The notes beneath the pieces were generated by a model. That model made no database searches. It worked only from the letters and a program-made list of their open reading frames with translations, and was not told where the DNA came from. Below, in pieces: positions 51,463 to 60,681 of a DNA stretch of 64,000 nucleotides. The stretch's first letter is position 1, and each line of letters opens with the position of its first letter. This DNA is from UBA11403 sp963784615 (GTDB lineage Bacteria > Pseudomonadota > Gammaproteobacteria > Legionellales > Legionellaceae): positions 248,001 through 312,000 of the forward strand of contig CAWASG010000001.1 in assembly GCA_963784615.1 (NCBI GenBank), written 5' to 3'. The translations under genes and the position numbers were made by a program.

Positions 51463-52905
51463 TTAAAGCTGATTATCTCTCAAAAGATATTTAATCAGCA
51501 AGGTTACAAAAAAGCATAATACAGTGGCGATGATTAAAATTCCCAACATTTTACCGAAAGCGACTGAATAAATCAGTTTGAGCGATTCAATAGAGGTGGT
51601 TCCTGACGATACAGCCGCCAAACTTGCCAATTTTCCTGATAAAAATCCACCCAGACCTAATGTAACAAAAAATATCCCCATCATCGTGCTGACTTTATTC
51701 GGAGCGGACAGAAGGGTAATGGCCGCTAATCCAACGGGTGATAGCAAGAGCTCTGCTGCAGAAATCATTAAGTAGAGTGGTATAATCAACAACGGAGACA
51801 GTAATACTGGGCTCATGTTGAAATGTAAAATCATTGCCGTAAATGCGTAAGCAAGCGTCATGATCATCATGGCCATCAGAAATTTATTGCCGATGTGTTT
51901 GGCTTGAATAGAAATCGAGGCATGCTGTTTGGGGCGAGAGAAAAGGATAGCCAAAACAATCATTCCAAAGCTTTGAACCGCGACGTAGTAAGGCGAAGGG
52001 AAGGAAATACCAAACAAATTAGGGGAAACAATACGAGTAATCAATAAAGAAAACGAAGAAAACATCTGAAAATAAAATGCCCAAAACAATGTGGATATTA
52101 TGCACAATAAGGCGATGATAATGTTTTGACTGGCTTGTATACCTTTTGCAGTTCGCGCAGCATAGATCAAATAACTCACGCAAAACAAAACAATTGCCGA
52201 GAAAGCGGTGTTCCCTAAGTTGGGATGATTGAATATTTCAAGCGCAATAAAATACAAACCCAAAATCAGCAGACAAGTATAGGCTATCTTTTTGGGCTCT
52301 CGTACATGCGTGTAATAATCAACTATCTTATAGCGATAGATCCCATAGCAGAATATAAACAAGGCAAAAACCATGCCCATGGCTGCACTGAAAAATGCGA
52401 CTGGCCAGCCAAAGCGTTGTTGAAATAGATTGGGCAGGGTTGAGCCTAAAATAATCCCGGTGGTAATACCGATATAAAAAATGGTAAAGCCGACTTCACG
52501 TCGAGGAGATCTTAGAGGATATTCATTACCTAATAGTGAGGAAATATTAGGCTTAAGTAGCCCCGTTCCCACACAAACACCCGCCAGTGCAATCAATAAA
52601 CCATACTCTGATTGAAGTAGCGCGAGTACTGAGTAACTGATCATTAATATGAGCGTTGCAAGAATAATCGAGGTTTTTTGCCCCAGTAAATGATCGGCTA
52701 TCCAGCCACCAACGAGAGATGAAATATAAGTTAATGCGGTGAAAGCTCCCACCAATTCAAAGGCTTGTTTATCTCCCCAGTGAAAATGAAACGTCAAATA
52801 CAAAACCAGTAAGGTTTGTGCCACATAAAAACCATACCGCTCCCACATTTCTGTCAAGAAAAAAATGCGTAAGGAATCAGGGTGCTTATAGTCAAGTGTA
52901 TCCAT
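51463..52905 (-). CDS. proton-dependent di/tripeptide transporter (POT/PTR family)
   Basis: Inner-membrane proton-coupled peptide importer, 480 residues with about 12-14 membrane helices. Family features: HPDSLRIFFLTEMWERYGFY at the N-terminus containing the ExxERF-like proton-coupling motif (here EMWERYGFY), GGWIADHLLGQKTSII after helix 2, and FTIFYIGITTGIILGSTLPN, the PTR2 signature. The C-terminal half (SAAELLLSPVGLAAITLLSA) has the conserved E-LxSP-G motif. Length matches DtpA-type bacterial members. Peptide uptake suits an amino-acid-using lifestyle. Divergent from lolC with an inverted repeat between them. Confidence 0.93.
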   Translation of the reverse strand: MDTLDYKHPDSLRIFFLTEMWERYGFYVAQTLLVLYLTFHFHWGDKQAFELVGAFTALTYISSLVGGWIADHLLGQKTSIILATLILMISYSVLALLQSEYGLLIALAGVCVGTGLLKPNISSLLGNEYPLRSPRREVGFTIFYIGITTGIILGSTLPNLFQQRFGWPVAFFSAAMGMVFALFIFCYGIYRYKIVDYYTHVREPKKIAYTCLLILGLYFIALEIFNHPNLGNTAFSAIVLFCVSYLIYAARTAKGIQASQNIIIALLCIISTLFWAFYFQMFSSFSLLITRIVSPNLFGISFPSPYYVAVQSFGMIVLAILFSRPKQHASISIQAKHIGNKFLMAMMIMTLAYAFTAMILHFNMSPVLLSPLLIIPLYLMISAAELLLSPVGLAAITLLSAPNKVSTMMGIFFVTLGLGGFLSGKLASLAAVSSGTTSIESLKLIYSVAFGKMLGILIIATVLCFFVTLLIKYLLRDNQL

Positions 52906-52955
52906 GGCAGTGACCTAAAAAAGTTGCAATCTAGTACTCTATCATAAATTGGACA

Positions 52956-52999
52956 TTGGACAAAACAGCATGAAAAAAAACGCATGCTGTTCTGTCCAA
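52956..52999. promoter_or_regulatory. long inverted repeat between POT gene and lolC
   Basis: TTGGACAAAACAGCATG pairs with CATGCTGTTCTGTCCAA (7 + 8 matched pairs around a 2-bp mismatch) with a 10-base A-rich loop. It sits in the POT gene's 5' region, 51 bp upstream of its start. Could be an operator or leader hairpin for the transporter. Confidence 0.45.
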
Positions 53000-53116
53000 G
53001 CAAGGTTGAAGAGCGTGACCGGGCACCAGCCCGAGTAGTTCCCACACACCATACATTTTGTTGGATCATCCTCTCATACCACTATACAATGGTTTTTTAA
53101 CTTATCGAAAAGACCT

Positions 53117-54361
53117 ATGTTTAAACCATTACCATTGTTTATCGGGCTACGCTATACCCGGGCTAAAAAAAGCAATCATTTTGTCTCGTTTATCTCATTA
53201 AGCTCCATGCTGGGTATTGGTCTTGGCGTGATGGTGTTGATTACCGTGCTTTCGGTGATGAATGGGTTTGATGATGAAATTCATAAACGTTTTTTTGGTA
53301 TGGCGCCGGAAATTACGTTAACGGGTGCTGATGATAAGCTCTCTAACTGGGAGGAGTTGGCCGCCAAATTACAAAAAGTGCCTGGTGTCATAGGGCTTGC
53401 GCCTTTTGTGGGGGCTCAGGGATTGCTGACGCATGAAGGGCAAGTGATACCTATTATCCTCACCGGTATTATACCCAGCTATGAAGAGCATATTACCAAG
53501 TTAAAACATAAAATTATTTTAGGTGATATGTCGGATTTAGATCATTTTGGCATGGTGATTGGCGAGAGTCTGGCTAATACGTTAGGTGTCACCATAGGGG
53601 AAAAAGTGACGATTATGATCCCGCAGGCAACCGTGACGCCTGCAGGCATGGTTCCTCGATTTAAACGGTTTACCGTAAAAGCCATTTTTACCGCAGGATC
53701 TGGATTTAATTTCGACTCAAAAATGGCCTTTATTGACTTGTCTGATGCGCAAAAGTTATTGCAAATCGGTAGTCAGGTAACGGGAATTAAATTAAAGTTG
53801 GATGACATCTATAAAGCGCCAGTATTATCGCGGCAAATAGCAGATGATTTGGGCGAAGGCTACCAGGTTGGTAACTGGACGGATCAATTTGGTGCTTTTT
53901 TCCATGCGGTGAAAATGGAAAAAACCATGATGTTTTTGATACTGTTGTTAATTATAGCTGTTGCAGCATTTAATCTGGTGTCGTCGCTCGTGATGGTCGT
54001 GAATGATAAGCAAGCGGAAATTGCGATTTTGAGGACCATCGGCGCGACGCCCAGAACCATTTTGGCGATTTTTATCGTTCAGGGAATGATGGTCGGCGTT
54101 GTGGGGACCTTTCTGGGATTAGTGTTTGGATTGCTACTCGCGAGCAATGCAACGACTATTGTTAGTTATTTGCAATCTATGTTAGATATACAAGTTTTGT
54201 CTTCCAATGTATATTTTGTCGATTTTTTACCCTCTAAAATTTTATTCAGTGACTTGTGGCAAGTCTGTGGCATTGCGTTATTGATGAGTTTCTTGGCAAC
54301 CATCTATCCCGCATGGCGAGCGTCTAAAACGGTCATCGCGGAGGCATTACATTATGAGTAA
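53117..54361 (+). CDS. lolC: lipoprotein-releasing ABC transporter permease LolC
   Basis: Inner-membrane subunit of the LolCDE complex that extracts outer-membrane lipoproteins and hands them to LolA. 414 residues with an N-terminal helix and three C-terminal helices around a large periplasmic domain: FIGLRYTRAKKSNHFVSFIS and LGVMVLITVLSVMNGFDDEI at the start, MMFLILLLIIAVAAFNLVSS near 275, and LMSFLATIYPAWRASKTVIA at the end. No separate LolE gene follows lolD here, so this protein may act as the single LolC/E-type (LolF) permease, or lolE may lie elsewhere. Overlaps lolD by 8 bp. Weak ribosome site. Confidence 0.93.
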   Translation: MFKPLPLFIGLRYTRAKKSNHFVSFISLSSMLGIGLGVMVLITVLSVMNGFDDEIHKRFFGMAPEITLTGADDKLSNWEELAAKLQKVPGVIGLAPFVGAQGLLTHEGQVIPIILTGIIPSYEEHITKLKHKIILGDMSDLDHFGMVIGESLANTLGVTIGEKVTIMIPQATVTPAGMVPRFKRFTVKAIFTAGSGFNFDSKMAFIDLSDAQKLLQIGSQVTGIKLKLDDIYKAPVLSRQIADDLGEGYQVGNWTDQFGAFFHAVKMEKTMMFLILLLIIAVAAFNLVSSLVMVVNDKQAEIAILRTIGATPRTILAIFIVQGMMVGVVGTFLGLVFGLLLASNATTIVSYLQSMLDIQVLSSNVYFVDFLPSKILFSDLWQVCGIALLMSFLATIYPAWRASKTVIAEALHYE

Positions 54362-55028
54362 CCCTATTATTCAATGTCATCAGTTGGCTAAGTCCTATCT
54401 TGATGGTAAAGCGACGATTGATGTCTTAAATGGCATTGATTTTTCGATTCATTCCGGCGATAGAGTTTCAATAGTCGGTCCTTCAGGATCAGGCAAAAGC
54501 ACGTTTTTACATCTTCTTGGCGGCCTGGATAATCCAACGAGAGGCCAAGTATGCATTAACGGACTTGACTGGCAATCGATGAGCGAAAAAACGCGATGCA
54601 TGATGCGTAATAAACACCTGGGTTTTGTCTACCAATTTCATCACCTGTTACCAGAGTTTACCGCGCTGGAAAACGTGGCGATGCCGCTTTTGTTATCTGG
54701 ACAATCTCCAGCATCTGCCGAAAAACAAGCTGCAGACATGTTGGGTGAGGTTGGATTATCGAATCGTGTTACACATAAGCCATCGCAGCTGTCAGGGGGG
54801 GAACGCCAGCGAGTCGCTATTGCTCGTGCCTTGATTAATCAACCCCAATGTATTTTTGCTGATGAACCTACCGGTAATCTCGATCAAACAACTGCCGCTA
54901 AAATCTTTGAGTTGATGCTCCATCTAAACGCGCAGTTTCAAACGGCATTAGTCATTGTAACCCATGATTTACAACTCGCAGGACGAATGGAAAAGTCCGT
55001 TGTTTTACATGAAGGGACTATAAAATAA
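54354..55028 (+). CDS. lolD: lipoprotein-releasing ABC transporter ATPase LolD
   Basis: ATPase that powers lipoprotein release with LolC. 224 residues. Walker A GPSGSGKST near residue 43, Q-loop FVYQFHHLLPEFTALENVAM, ABC signature LSGGERQRVAIARAL, Walker B CIFADEPTGNLD, and H-loop VIVTHD. FHHLLPEFTALENVAMPLLL is the LolD-characteristic motif for coupling to LolC/E. The start lies within the end of lolC. A partial R5 repeat follows and the next gene is convergent. Confidence 0.95.
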   Translation: MSNPIIQCHQLAKSYLDGKATIDVLNGIDFSIHSGDRVSIVGPSGSGKSTFLHLLGGLDNPTRGQVCINGLDWQSMSEKTRCMMRNKHLGFVYQFHHLLPEFTALENVAMPLLLSGQSPASAEKQAADMLGEVGLSNRVTHKPSQLSGGERQRVAIARALINQPQCIFADEPTGNLDQTTAAKIFELMLHLNAQFQTALVIVTHDLQLAGRMEKSVVLHEGTIK

Positions 55029-55063
55029 TAGGGGCCATTGATAAAAGCACTCAGTCAAAGGCG

Positions 55064-55095
55064 GTAGGTTGGGTTGAGCGAGAGCGAAGCCCAAC
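55064..55095. repeat. R5 partial copy
   Basis: GTAGGTTGGGTTGAGCGAGA then GCGAAGCCCAAC, one arm of the R5 core, without the TTAATGGCACTAAG ends. Lies between lolD and the convergent peptidase-like gene. Confidence 0.7.
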
Positions 55096-55123
55096 ATAAC
55101 GTCCAATCCCAGTTTATCGCGCG

Positions 55124-56278
55124 TTATTTTGATTTGCCCGAGGGGGAGCTAGTCGTTGGGTGCGTAACATCTTGCGCTTGAACCTCTTTATCACTTGGTT
55201 GTTTCTCTTGTGAAAAAACACCTAGTGTATTGATGCCTAAAGATATCCGCCTTGGTGTTCTAGCATCTAAAGATGGCCCTGCAGCAGCATTAGTAACGGG
55301 AGCACTTAAACATGCGCAGTAACTTTCCAGGACAGCAAGCCGACTCTTGGAATGTATTTTATTTTCTTTAGCCCAGGATTTATAAATATAGTCTGTATTT
55401 AAATCGCTTAAGGGGCACTCTTTATACCGTTGTGTTTTATGGTTTTTTAGTGCTTCAAACAGAAGCAAATTTTCAGGGTTTAGAGGCGCTGCGCTTTTCA
55501 GATGATCGCGTATGTTGTTTTTCATACTTTCCAATACGACACCGAGCATGTTCGTTGCTCTGTCATAGGGCAAGTTTTTGATTCTTTTGCCTTCGGGTGT
55601 ATCTCTAACAACCACGATACTCGCAGCAATTTGCGCAAGATCGATTTCTCTTGACGATTGCGCAATTGTTTTCACTTGCAATGATGGCCCACTTCCACGC
55701 AGGACAGCAACAACTGATTCTCTATCTTCTTTAGGATCGTAAGCCGATTCGAATCCGCGGATTGCGAACTGTTGCGGCATAGTAGCGCTCGTGTGATTCA
55801 GTTTTTGTTGCAAAATGCTCATACTGGCGTCTTTCCCGCGTGCTGTGGCGTGTACTGGCCTCATGGGATCTGCTTCACGTTGCTCGGCTGGCGACAATGC
55901 CGACATGCCATTGCACTGTAATGCGCTGAGTTGCGACACCGCAATACCCAAGGAGGAAAGGCATTGTACTACCCGCTTAACTGCTTCATCCGCCAAGTCA
56001 CTAGCGCCGGCGGCACCGTGTGTATTTAGCACGATGTGGCAGGATTCATATTCCGGATTTAGTTTGGTCATGGATTCTTCTACAATTTCCGTAATCTTTT
56101 TCGGCTTCGCCAGCACAGGAATGCTTATTTCTAAGATATCGTGATCTGAAAGCGTTTCTTTCACAGTGTCTGAGTCAGCTTTCACTTCTTCAAGCCAATT
56201 CTGTATTTGATCTTGATTTTGGCTTCTATTTAATAATAAATAGTCACTCTTGATAAGGATACAAAGTTTTTTGCTCAT
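55124..56278 (-). CDS. putative clan CD-like cysteine peptidase, paralogue A
   Basis: 384 residues, not assigned to a named family. The N-terminal ~130 residues look like a caspase-type (clan CD) catalytic fold: a hydrophobic strand ending in His-Gly (SCHIVLNTHGAAG, His87) and, 35 residues later, a strand ending in Cys (LSALQCNGMS, Cys122), the usual His-Gly then Cys arrangement of caspases, gingipains and MARTX self-cleaving domains. The rest (residues ~150-384) is helical with a conserved IVVVRDTPEGKRIKNL block and a Pro/Ser-rich tail. No signal peptide. GGAGG 4 bp before the ATG at 56278 fixes the start. A close paralogue is encoded divergently, 127 bp away. Peptidase activity is a prediction. 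Confidence 0.72.
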   Translation of the reverse strand: MSKKLCILIKSDYLLLNRSQNQDQIQNWLEEVKADSDTVKETLSDHDILEISIPVLAKPKKITEIVEESMTKLNPEYESCHIVLNTHGAAGASDLADEAVKRVVQCLSSLGIAVSQLSALQCNGMSALSPAEQREADPMRPVHATARGKDASMSILQQKLNHTSATMPQQFAIRGFESAYDPKEDRESVVAVLRGSGPSLQVKTIAQSSREIDLAQIAASIVVVRDTPEGKRIKNLPYDRATNMLGVVLESMKNNIRDHLKSAAPLNPENLLLFEALKNHKTQRYKECPLSDLNTDYIYKSWAKENKIHSKSRLAVLESYCACLSAPVTNAAAGPSLDARTPRRISLGINTLGVFSQEKQPSDKEVQAQDVTHPTTSSPSGKSK

Positions 56279-56405
56279 TTTATCCTCCAAATACTGTATA
56301 TGGATGGAGCACCAGCATTTTAAATTAATCGACTAGACAAGATATGCAATAAAGTGATAACATATAGCTTAGTATAGACTAAAATAAACACTTCATGGGA
56401 GCGGC

Positions 56406-57533
56406 ATGAGTCGACGGCTTTGTATCATTCTTCGGAGCATTTATCCTTCTTATATCCTGGGTTATGCAGAGTTGAACGAAGAGGTGAGAGCTGACTCAGA
56501 AACTGTGAGAGAAACGCTTACAGATCACGATATCTTAGAAATAAGCATTCCCGTGCTGGCGAAGCCGAAAGTGATTACGGCAATTGTGGTTCAACTCACG
56601 GCGCAAATAAATCCGGAATATGAATCCTGCCACATCGTGCTAAATACACACGGTGCAGCCGGCGCTAGTGACTTGGCGGATGAAGCAGTTAAGCGGGTGG
56701 TACAGAGCCTTTCCTCCTTGGGTATTGCGGTGTCGCAACTCAGCGCATTACAGTGCAATGGCATGTCGGCATTGTCATCAGCCGAGCAACGTGAAGCAGA
56801 TCCCATGAAGTCAGTACATGCCATAGCACGCGGGAAAGACGCTAGCCTGAGTAAGTTGCAAAAAAAACTGAATCACACGAGCGCTACTATGCCACAAAAG
56901 TTCGCAATCTGCGGATTCGGATCGGCTTACGATCCTAAAGTAGATAGAGAATCAGTTGTCGAGGTCCTGCGTGGAAGGGGCCCATCATTGCAAGTGAATA
57001 CAATTGCGCAATCGTCTCGAGAAATTAATCTTGCGCAAATTGCTACGAGTATCGTGGTTGTTAGAGATACACCAGAAGGCAAAAGAATCAAAAACTTGGC
57101 CTACGACAGAGCAACGAACATGCTCGGAGTCGTATTGGAAAGTATGAAAAATAACATACGTACTTGTCTGATAAAAGGAACGGCTCAAAATCCTGAAAAT
57201 TTGCTTCTGTTTAAAAAGCTCAATGACCTTGCTCTGAATCAGAACAAAGATCGCCCTCTAGGTGATGCAATCCTAGATGGAATATATAAATGCTGGGCTA
57301 AAGAAAACAAAATACATTCTGAGAGTCGGCTTGCCGTATTCGTTAGTTACTGTAAATGTTTAAGTACTTCCGTTCCTAATGTTGCAGCTGCAGCAGTGCC
57401 ATCTTTAGATTCTAGAATACCGGGACCGATGTCTTTAGGCATCAGGACGCTGGGTGTTTTTTTCCAAGAGAAACAAGCAGGTAAGCAAGGTGTCGAAGCG
57501 CAGGAATTTATGCCCTCAGGCATTGTTTCCTAG
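56406..57533 (+). CDS. putative clan CD-like cysteine peptidase, paralogue B
   Basis: 375 residues, close paralogue of the divergent gene at 55124-56278, with long identical runs through the first ~250 residues and weaker similarity later. The predicted dyad is kept: His82 in VLNTHGAAG and Cys117 in LQCNGMS. RDTPEGKRIKNL is also identical. The N-terminus differs (about 5 residues fewer) and the tail ends in EAQEFMPSGIVS. GGGAG at 56397-56401 precedes the ATG. The two genes share a 127-bp divergent promoter region. Likely product of an inverted gene duplication. Presumed cytosolic or secreted by a signal-peptide-independent route. Confidence 0.72.
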   Translation: MSRRLCIILRSIYPSYILGYAELNEEVRADSETVRETLTDHDILEISIPVLAKPKVITAIVVQLTAQINPEYESCHIVLNTHGAAGASDLADEAVKRVVQSLSSLGIAVSQLSALQCNGMSALSSAEQREADPMKSVHAIARGKDASLSKLQKKLNHTSATMPQKFAICGFGSAYDPKVDRESVVEVLRGRGPSLQVNTIAQSSREINLAQIATSIVVVRDTPEGKRIKNLAYDRATNMLGVVLESMKNNIRTCLIKGTAQNPENLLLFKKLNDLALNQNKDRPLGDAILDGIYKCWAKENKIHSESRLAVFVSYCKCLSTSVPNVAAAAVPSLDSRIPGPMSLGIRTLGVFFQEKQAGKQGVEAQEFMPSGIVS

Positions 57534-57537
57534 GGTC

Positions 57538-57660
57538 TAATGGCACTAAGTTAAGGGCGGTAGGTTGGGTTGAGCGAGAGCGAAGCCCAACAGGACGGTT
57601 AATCAGATGTAGAATTGTGCTCATGATTGTTGGGCTTCGCTCTCGCTCAACCCAACCTAC
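57538..57660. repeat. R5 MITE, right-truncated copy
   Basis: TAATGGCACTAAGTTAAGG and both arms of the GTAGGTTGGGTTGAGCGAGA palindrome, ending at CCCAACCTAC without the terminal CTTAACTTAGTGCCATTA. It begins 4 bp after the stop of paralogue B and could terminate it. Confidence 0.8.
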
Positions 57661-57743
57661 GTCCACGAATCCTGCAAGACAGTTGCTACGTCAACCTAAC
57701 AAGCAGATTTCCCAATTCCCATCTATAGTTAAAGAAAACACGG

Positions 57744-59336
57744 ATGAATCAGCGCATGTTAACGCAACCAAATCGTTCTGCGAATCGGCAGTGGAAAATG
57801 CTCATGATTTATAATGGTTACCGCTTGGTATCCATTGTTGCGCTTTTTGGTTTATTTTGGATTTCTTCTTATAGTCAAATCAATGACTTTTATTATAATG
57901 TATTGCTGGGTCTGTATTTATTGTTTGGTTTAGGTTGTTTTTATTTCGGCTATTACCGAATCCTTAAACTCGAACGCCAAGTCCTGTGGTTCGGCTCGGT
58001 TGATATTGTCGTGATTGCCTTGTTTATCAACTCCATCGGGCATCTTGAATCTGGTTTTGGTGTTGTATTATTCGCGACGATTGCCGTTCTAAGCATATTA
58101 GCACCAGGACAGATTGCGATTTATTTTGCCGCGGTTGCGAGCTTGACGTTGCTCATGATTAATCTTTTTGATTATGAATACAATTTTCAATATGATTTGG
58201 CGCCTTTCTTTGCTACAGGTATTTATGGCGCTGGTTTTTTTGCAACCGCGCTCACAACATGGTATTTAGCCAGCCGGGTTCGTTCAAGTGAGCTCATGGC
58301 CGAGCAATGGTCAAATGAGCTGGTTTCTATTTTGCGAGTAGGTGAATATTTCGTTGAGCAGTTTAAAAATGGTGTCATCTATGTTGAGTCAGACGGCCAA
58401 GTTAGATTAATCAATAATACCGTGCGTCAGTACTTTAATATTAAGAAAAATAGCCTGCCTTGCCCAGTCGAGCAGTTGTTACCTCCGTTATTCCCTGCGT
58501 ACATGGCATTTATTTCAAAGCAAAGAAAAAGAAGACAATATGCGCATACAATGATTGATAATTTAAATCTTCGTATTGAATTTTTCTCCGTATCTATTGA
58601 TTCTCAAACATCGGTACTCATGATTCTTGAAGATATGGCCGTTATTGAGCAACAAGCACAACAGTTCAAATTAGCTTCGCTTGGGCGATTTTCAGCGAGC
58701 ATTGCTCATGAATTACGTAATCCATTAGGCGTTATTTCACACGCGGCGCAATTGATGGGCGAGAATCAATCCTTGGATGTAGAAAACTTGCGATTAAAAG
58801 AATTGATTGTCAATAATTGCAATCGAATGAATAGAGTCATTAAAAATGTATTGCAATTGAGTCGGCAGGAGTCGTCTAAGCCAGAGTCAATCGAATTGAC
58901 ATCGTTACTTAAATCATTTAAACACGAATTTAGTTTAATCAATACGTGCGACATTACCATTCAGATCCCCAAAAATAAAAAAAGGACCCTGTTATTTGAT
59001 AAAAGCCAGCTCAATCAGATTTTGGTCATTTTATGCGATAACGCCATGCAACATGGGGCAGATTCAGACGGACAAGTTCATATTACCTTATCCCTTGAAC
59101 ATAATGGGCAAGGAATGAGGTTGAATGTTTGTGACACTGGCGATGGTATTCCTTATTCTAAACGAGAGGTTGTTTTTGAGCCTTTTTTTACTACGCACAT
59201 TACGGGGAATGGCATGGGTCTGTTTATTGCAAAGGATTTATGTGAATTGAACGGCGCCAGGTTAATCCTCAATCAAGTTGAGCATGGGTGTTGTTTTTCT
59301 CTTTTATTTAATGACCGCAACGAGATCCAATTATGA
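57744..59336 (+). CDS. pilS: two-component sensor histidine kinase PilS
   Basis: Membrane sensor kinase that, in Pseudomonas and relatives, controls pilin (pilA) expression with PilR. 530 residues. About six membrane segments within residues 25-178 (e.g. VALFGLFWI; VLLGLYLLFGLGCFYFGYYR; ALTTWYLASRV), then a PAS-like region (~195-300). The H-box FSASIAHELRNPLGVISHAA has phospho-accepting His322. The ATP-binding domain follows with N-box ILCDNAMQHG, G1 CDTGDGIPY and G2 GNGMGLFIAKDL. The pilR start codon overlaps its stop (ATGA). An R5 repeat upstream separates it from the peptidase genes. Confidence 0.92.
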   Translation: MNQRMLTQPNRSANRQWKMLMIYNGYRLVSIVALFGLFWISSYSQINDFYYNVLLGLYLLFGLGCFYFGYYRILKLERQVLWFGSVDIVVIALFINSIGHLESGFGVVLFATIAVLSILAPGQIAIYFAAVASLTLLMINLFDYEYNFQYDLAPFFATGIYGAGFFATALTTWYLASRVRSSELMAEQWSNELVSILRVGEYFVEQFKNGVIYVESDGQVRLINNTVRQYFNIKKNSLPCPVEQLLPPLFPAYMAFISKQRKRRQYAHTMIDNLNLRIEFFSVSIDSQTSVLMILEDMAVIEQQAQQFKLASLGRFSASIAHELRNPLGVISHAAQLMGENQSLDVENLRLKELIVNNCNRMNRVIKNVLQLSRQESSKPESIELTSLLKSFKHEFSLINTCDITIQIPKNKKRTLLFDKSQLNQILVILCDNAMQHGADSDGQVHITLSLEHNGQGMRLNVCDTGDGIPYSKREVVFEPFFTTHITGNGMGLFIAKDLCELNGARLILNQVEHGCCFSLLFNDRNEIQL

Positions 59337-60652
59337 CGACTAAAGATGTGCTGATCATTGATGATGAGCCGGACATACGTGAATTACTGTCGATGACGCT
59401 CAATCATATGGAGTTGTCTTGCGATGTTGCTGAAAATTACCAGCAAGGTCTTTCCATGATCGATAAGCACGATTATTTTCTGGTGTTAACGGATATGCGT
59501 CTACCTGATGGGAGTGGGTATGATATTGTGCGCTACATTCAACAACACAAACCTCAAATTCCTGTCGCCGTTATCACGGCCTACGGCAACATTGAGGGTG
59601 CAGTTAATACCTTGAAAGCGGGCGCATTCGATTATGTTTCCAAACCGATTGATTTGGGGATATTAAAGGGAATTGTTCAAACCGCAATAAGCCTAAGAAA
59701 AATTAAGCCGGCACCACGAAATGATTTATTAGTTGGAAACAGTCCATGTATGCAAGTTTTGCGAGAGAGCATTAATAAACTCGCAAGAAGTCAGGCTCCT
59801 ATATTTATTCACGGTGAATCAGGCGTTGGAAAGGAGCTGGTTGCTCATCTCATCCATGCCAATGGCCCGCGATCGTCGAAACCATTCATCCCCGTTAATT
59901 GTGCAGCTATTACTAATGATCTCATGGAGTCTGAGTTTTTTGGTCACGTTAAAGGGAGTTTCACCGGCGCAATTTCTAATAAAGAAGGCTTATTTGTTGC
60001 GGCAAATGGGGGAACACTGTTTTTGGATGAAATTGCTGAATTACCTCTGGCAATGCAAGTCAAACTGTTACGCGCTATACAAGAGCACGCGGTTAAGCCT
60101 GTCGGCGGGATTAATGAAATTCCCATTGATGTTCGTGTATTGAGCGCGAGCAATAAAAATCTACAAGATGAAATTAAAGCGGGGCGGTTTCGTCAGGAGC
60201 TTTATTATCGAATTAATGTGATTGAATTGCTTGTACCTAGTCTTCGGGAGAGATTGTCTGATATTCCCTTGCTTGCAGAAGCCATTCTTACTCGACTGGC
60301 CGAGAAGCAAAAAATAAATCCCATCGTTCTTTCACAAGCATGTATACGTGCATTAGAGGCTTATTCATTCCCCGGAAATGTGAGAGAACTGGAGAACATA
60401 TTAGAACGGGCAATGGCCTTGTGCAGTAACGGAATAATACAAGTAGATGATTTACAATTAAGTCATACGCCACAAACATTTAATAGTGATTCAATAGATC
60501 TAGGCTTAGAAGACAGACTTCATTCTCATGAAAAAGAAATGATTCTCAAAGCACTAGAAGCGACCAAATGGAACAGAACCGCAGCTGCACGCTTGTTGGG
60601 CATAAGTTTCAGAGTGCTTCGTTATAGGTTGAAGAAATTGGGGATTGATTAA
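59333..60652 (+). CDS. pilR: sigma-54-dependent response regulator PilR
   Basis: NtrC-family activator of sigma-54 promoters, typically pilA. 439 residues. Receiver domain with acidic pocket Asp10/Asp11 and phospho-acceptor Asp54 (VLTDMRLPDG). The AAA+ domain has Walker A GESGVGKE, the sigma-54 contact loop GSFTGA (GAFTGA in most relatives) and Walker B GGTLFLDEIAELP. A Fis-type HTH at the end (WNRTAAARLLGISFRVLRYR) binds DNA. Domain order and pairing with pilS identify it. No pil structural gene is present in the window. Transcription ends in an R5 repeat and the bidirectional terminator at 60824-60858. Confidence 0.94.
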   Translation: MTTKDVLIIDDEPDIRELLSMTLNHMELSCDVAENYQQGLSMIDKHDYFLVLTDMRLPDGSGYDIVRYIQQHKPQIPVAVITAYGNIEGAVNTLKAGAFDYVSKPIDLGILKGIVQTAISLRKIKPAPRNDLLVGNSPCMQVLRESINKLARSQAPIFIHGESGVGKELVAHLIHANGPRSSKPFIPVNCAAITNDLMESEFFGHVKGSFTGAISNKEGLFVAANGGTLFLDEIAELPLAMQVKLLRAIQEHAVKPVGGINEIPIDVRVLSASNKNLQDEIKAGRFRQELYYRINVIELLVPSLRERLSDIPLLAEAILTRLAEKQKINPIVLSQACIRALEAYSFPGNVRELENILERAMALCSNGIIQVDDLQLSHTPQTFNSDSIDLGLEDRLHSHEKEMILKALEATKWNRTAAARLLGISFRVLRYRLKKLGID

Positions 60653-60681
60653 CTGGACGATTAAGATGTCTTATCAAAGCC

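Noticed and set aside
59333..60652. GSFTGA in PilR as evidence of lost sigma-54 contact
   Set aside because: Ala-to-Ser at this site occurs among natural PilR-type activators as I recall, so it is not a sign of inactivation.
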